5,399 nt of DNA, taken from assembly GCA_018623675.1 (NCBI GenBank), contig JAAZVJ010000079.1, positions 1 to 5,399 of the forward strand, in the 5' to 3' direction. Positions 4,402 through 5,399 of the stretch are shown here, one piece after another (within the stretch, counting starts at the first letter, position 1; every line of letters starts with the position of its first letter). The stretch comes from Synechococcus sp. HW_metabat.54. Lineage in GTDB: Bacteria; Cyanobacteriota; Cyanobacteriia; PCC-6307; Cyanobiaceae. The position numbers and the translations under genes were made by a program. The notes beneath the pieces were generated by a model. The model was not told where the DNA came from, did not search any database, and was given only the letters and a program-made list of their open reading frames with translations.

Positions 4402-5399
4402 ACTGATGACCCCCGGTTGCTGAGGCAGCTGGGGGTTTCTGTCTATCGCCAGCGTTGGCCATGGTTGGGGGGGGATCTTCAGACCCTGCGCGACACCCTG
4501 CGGCCTGTCGGTTTGCCTGCCGATCAGGGTGAGCCGGTTCGAATCTCGGTTCCTGCCTTGGCCAGTGGTGCTGCTGGCGCAGGCGAGTTGTTGGCCTACC
4601 TCGATCGTGTCGATGCGCCCAAAGCCCTCGTGGTTGTGCTGCATGGGCTGGGGGGCTCCAGTCGGCGGGAAGGATTGCGGCGCTTGGCCCTCAGCCTTCA
4701 GAGATCAGGCTTTGCGGTGCTGCGCCTGAATCTGCGCGGGGCAGACCCCGGTCGTCATCTGGCTGGTGGTACCTACGCGGCCGCCTGCAACAGCGATCTC
4801 TTGCCGGTGCTTGTGAAGGCCCGGCAGTTGACGGCGAGTTTGGCTGCAGAAGCCGGCCGTGCAAAGCCTTTGCCCTTGTTTGGTGCCGGTATATCGCTGG
4901 GGGGCACCATGCTGCTCAATGCCTGCCTTGCCCATCCAGAAGCTCTAGATGGGTTGTTCTGCGCCAGCAGCCCCCTGGATCTGGCTGCCTGTAGCGCTTC
5001 GATTGAACGGCCTCGCAATCGCATCTATCAGCGCTGGCTTTTGAAACGCTTGGTGCGTCAGACCCTGGCGGACCCTTTCGGGGCCAGTGCCCTTGAACAA
5101 CAGCAGTTGCTCAACAACCCGCCCGCTTCGATTCGCGCCTTTGACGCAGCGATCACGGCGCCCCGTTGGGGTTTCCCGTCTGTCGATCACTACTACGCCG
5201 GTGCTTCACCCTTGCCGCAACTGCTGGAGGGATCGCCGCCACTCCCTTCAACCCTGATCTTGCAGGCCCTCGATGACCCTTGGGTGCCTGCGACTTCCGC
5301 GATCCAACTCCAACGCAGCCTTGCTGCTGATGGTCTACCTGTGGGTCGACGTCGCCCTGAGGTGTTGTTGACAACCCAGGGTGGCCACAACGGTTTTCA
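4381..5399 (+). CDS. YheT-like alpha/beta-fold hydrolase, truncated at its C-terminal end by the window
   Basis: Soluble hydrolase of the COG0429/YheT group; substrate unknown for this branch. 339 complete codons are visible without a stop. The N-terminal signature YRQRWPWLGGDLQTLRDTLR (22-41) is typical of the family. HGLGGS (88-93) forms the oxyanion-hole region, RLNLRGAD (115-122) the following strand and turn, GAGISLGG (168-175) the nucleophile elbow with S172, QALDDPWVP (295-303) the acid residue (D298 or D299), and GGHNGF (334-339) the catalytic His336. E. coli YheT is about 340 aa, so only a short tail is missing. No signal peptide is seen. The start is ATG 4381, 13 bp after pntB, with only a weak GGAAA upstream; GTG 4399 and TTG 4417 are in-frame alternatives. 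Spacing suggests read-through from pntB, but a terminator-like hairpin at 4409-4436 lies within the first codons. A functional link to transhydrogenase is not evident. Confidence 0.92.
   Translation, partial: MTHASCVTDDPRLLRQLGVSVYRQRWPWLGGDLQTLRDTLRPVGLPADQGEPVRISVPALASGAAGAGELLAYLDRVDAPKALVVVLHGLGGSSRREGLRRLALSLQRSGFAVLRLNLRGADPGRHLAGGTYAAACNSDLLPVLVKARQLTASLAAEAGRAKPLPLFGAGISLGGTMLLNACLAHPEALDGLFCASSPLDLAACSASIERPRNRIYQRWLLKRLVRQTLADPFGASALEQQQLLNNPPASIRAFDAAITAPRWGFPSVDHYYAGASPLPQLLEGSPPLPSTLILQALDDPWVPATSAIQLQRSLAADGLPVGRRRPEVLLTTQGGHNGF
4409..4440 (+). terminator. Terminator-like hairpin in the early hydrolase frame
   Basis: ACCCCC (4409-4414) pairs with GGGGGT (4431-4436), enclosing a second stem GCTG (4419-4422)/CAGC (4426-4429) with loop AGG; a GGTT/T internal loop separates the stems. 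TTTCT follows (4436-4440). This resembles an intrinsic terminator with a short, imperfect U-tract. It begins 42 bp after the pntB stop, a normal place for an operon end, but lies in codons 10-20 of the hydrolase reading frame. It may therefore be a partial terminator or attenuator that lowers hydrolase expression relative to pnt, or chance within coding sequence. Confidence 0.4.

Noticed and set aside
4393..5390. Minus-strand ORFs opposite the hydrolase
   Set aside because: They oppose a continuous plus-strand frame holding the full Ser-Asp-His set of a YheT-like hydrolase.
1..5399. Search for mobile elements, CRISPR, tRNA/rRNA, HIP1 (GCGATCGC) sites and a defence or biosynthetic system
   Set aside because: I found no terminal repeats with a transposase, no spaced direct repeats, no RNA gene and no exact HIP1 site. 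The helicase alone does not indicate a defence system.

Overview
The window looks like chromosome from a marine picocyanobacterium of the Synechococcus/Cyanobium (high-GC Prochlorococcus) type. The reasons are the GC-rich coding style, the NAD(P) transhydrogenase alpha subunit split into two genes, tight gene packing, weak or absent Shine-Dalgarno sites at several starts, and small lineage-type hypothetical genes. The assignment rests on style and remembered protein sequence, not on a database search.

Layout. (1) Positions 1-524, minus strand: the 5' part of a superfamily 2 (DEAD/DEAH-type) helicase, cut by the left edge of the window, with Walker A and DEAH motifs and no in-frame ATG start. 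(2) An 88-bp divergent gap, then a 58-codon plus-strand ORF at 613-789 holding a perfect 11-bp hairpin with a GNRA loop. (3) Positions 799-1377, minus strand: a 192-residue hypothetical protein with a Cys/His-rich N-terminus and an acidic, helical remainder; it converges on the small ORF with a 9-bp gap. (4) A 118-bp divergent control region (1378-1495) containing a 7-bp-arm palindrome. (5) Positions 1496-4367, plus strand: the three transhydrogenase genes pntA-1, pntA-2 and pntB, joined by two one-base stop/start overlaps with good Shine-Dalgarno sites. (6) From 4381 to the right edge: a YheT-like alpha/beta hydrolase 13 bp after pntB, cut just after its catalytic histidine motif. The junction with pntB carries three closely spaced hairpins, the last resembling an intrinsic terminator inside the hydrolase reading frame.

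Function. The three pnt products form the proton-translocating transhydrogenase: soluble NAD(H)-binding domain I (PntA-1), membrane domain II (PntA-2 plus the N-terminal two thirds of PntB) and NADP(H)-binding domain III (PntB C-terminus). The enzyme couples hydride transfer from NADH to NADP+ to proton movement. The hydrolase may be co-transcribed, but no functional link is visible. The helicase, the small ORF and the Cys/His protein have no evident connection with transhydrogenase.

I see no mobile element, CRISPR array, tRNA or rRNA, and no defence or biosynthetic system. The least explained items are the Cys/His protein, the small ORF with its hairpin, and the pntB/hydrolase junction.
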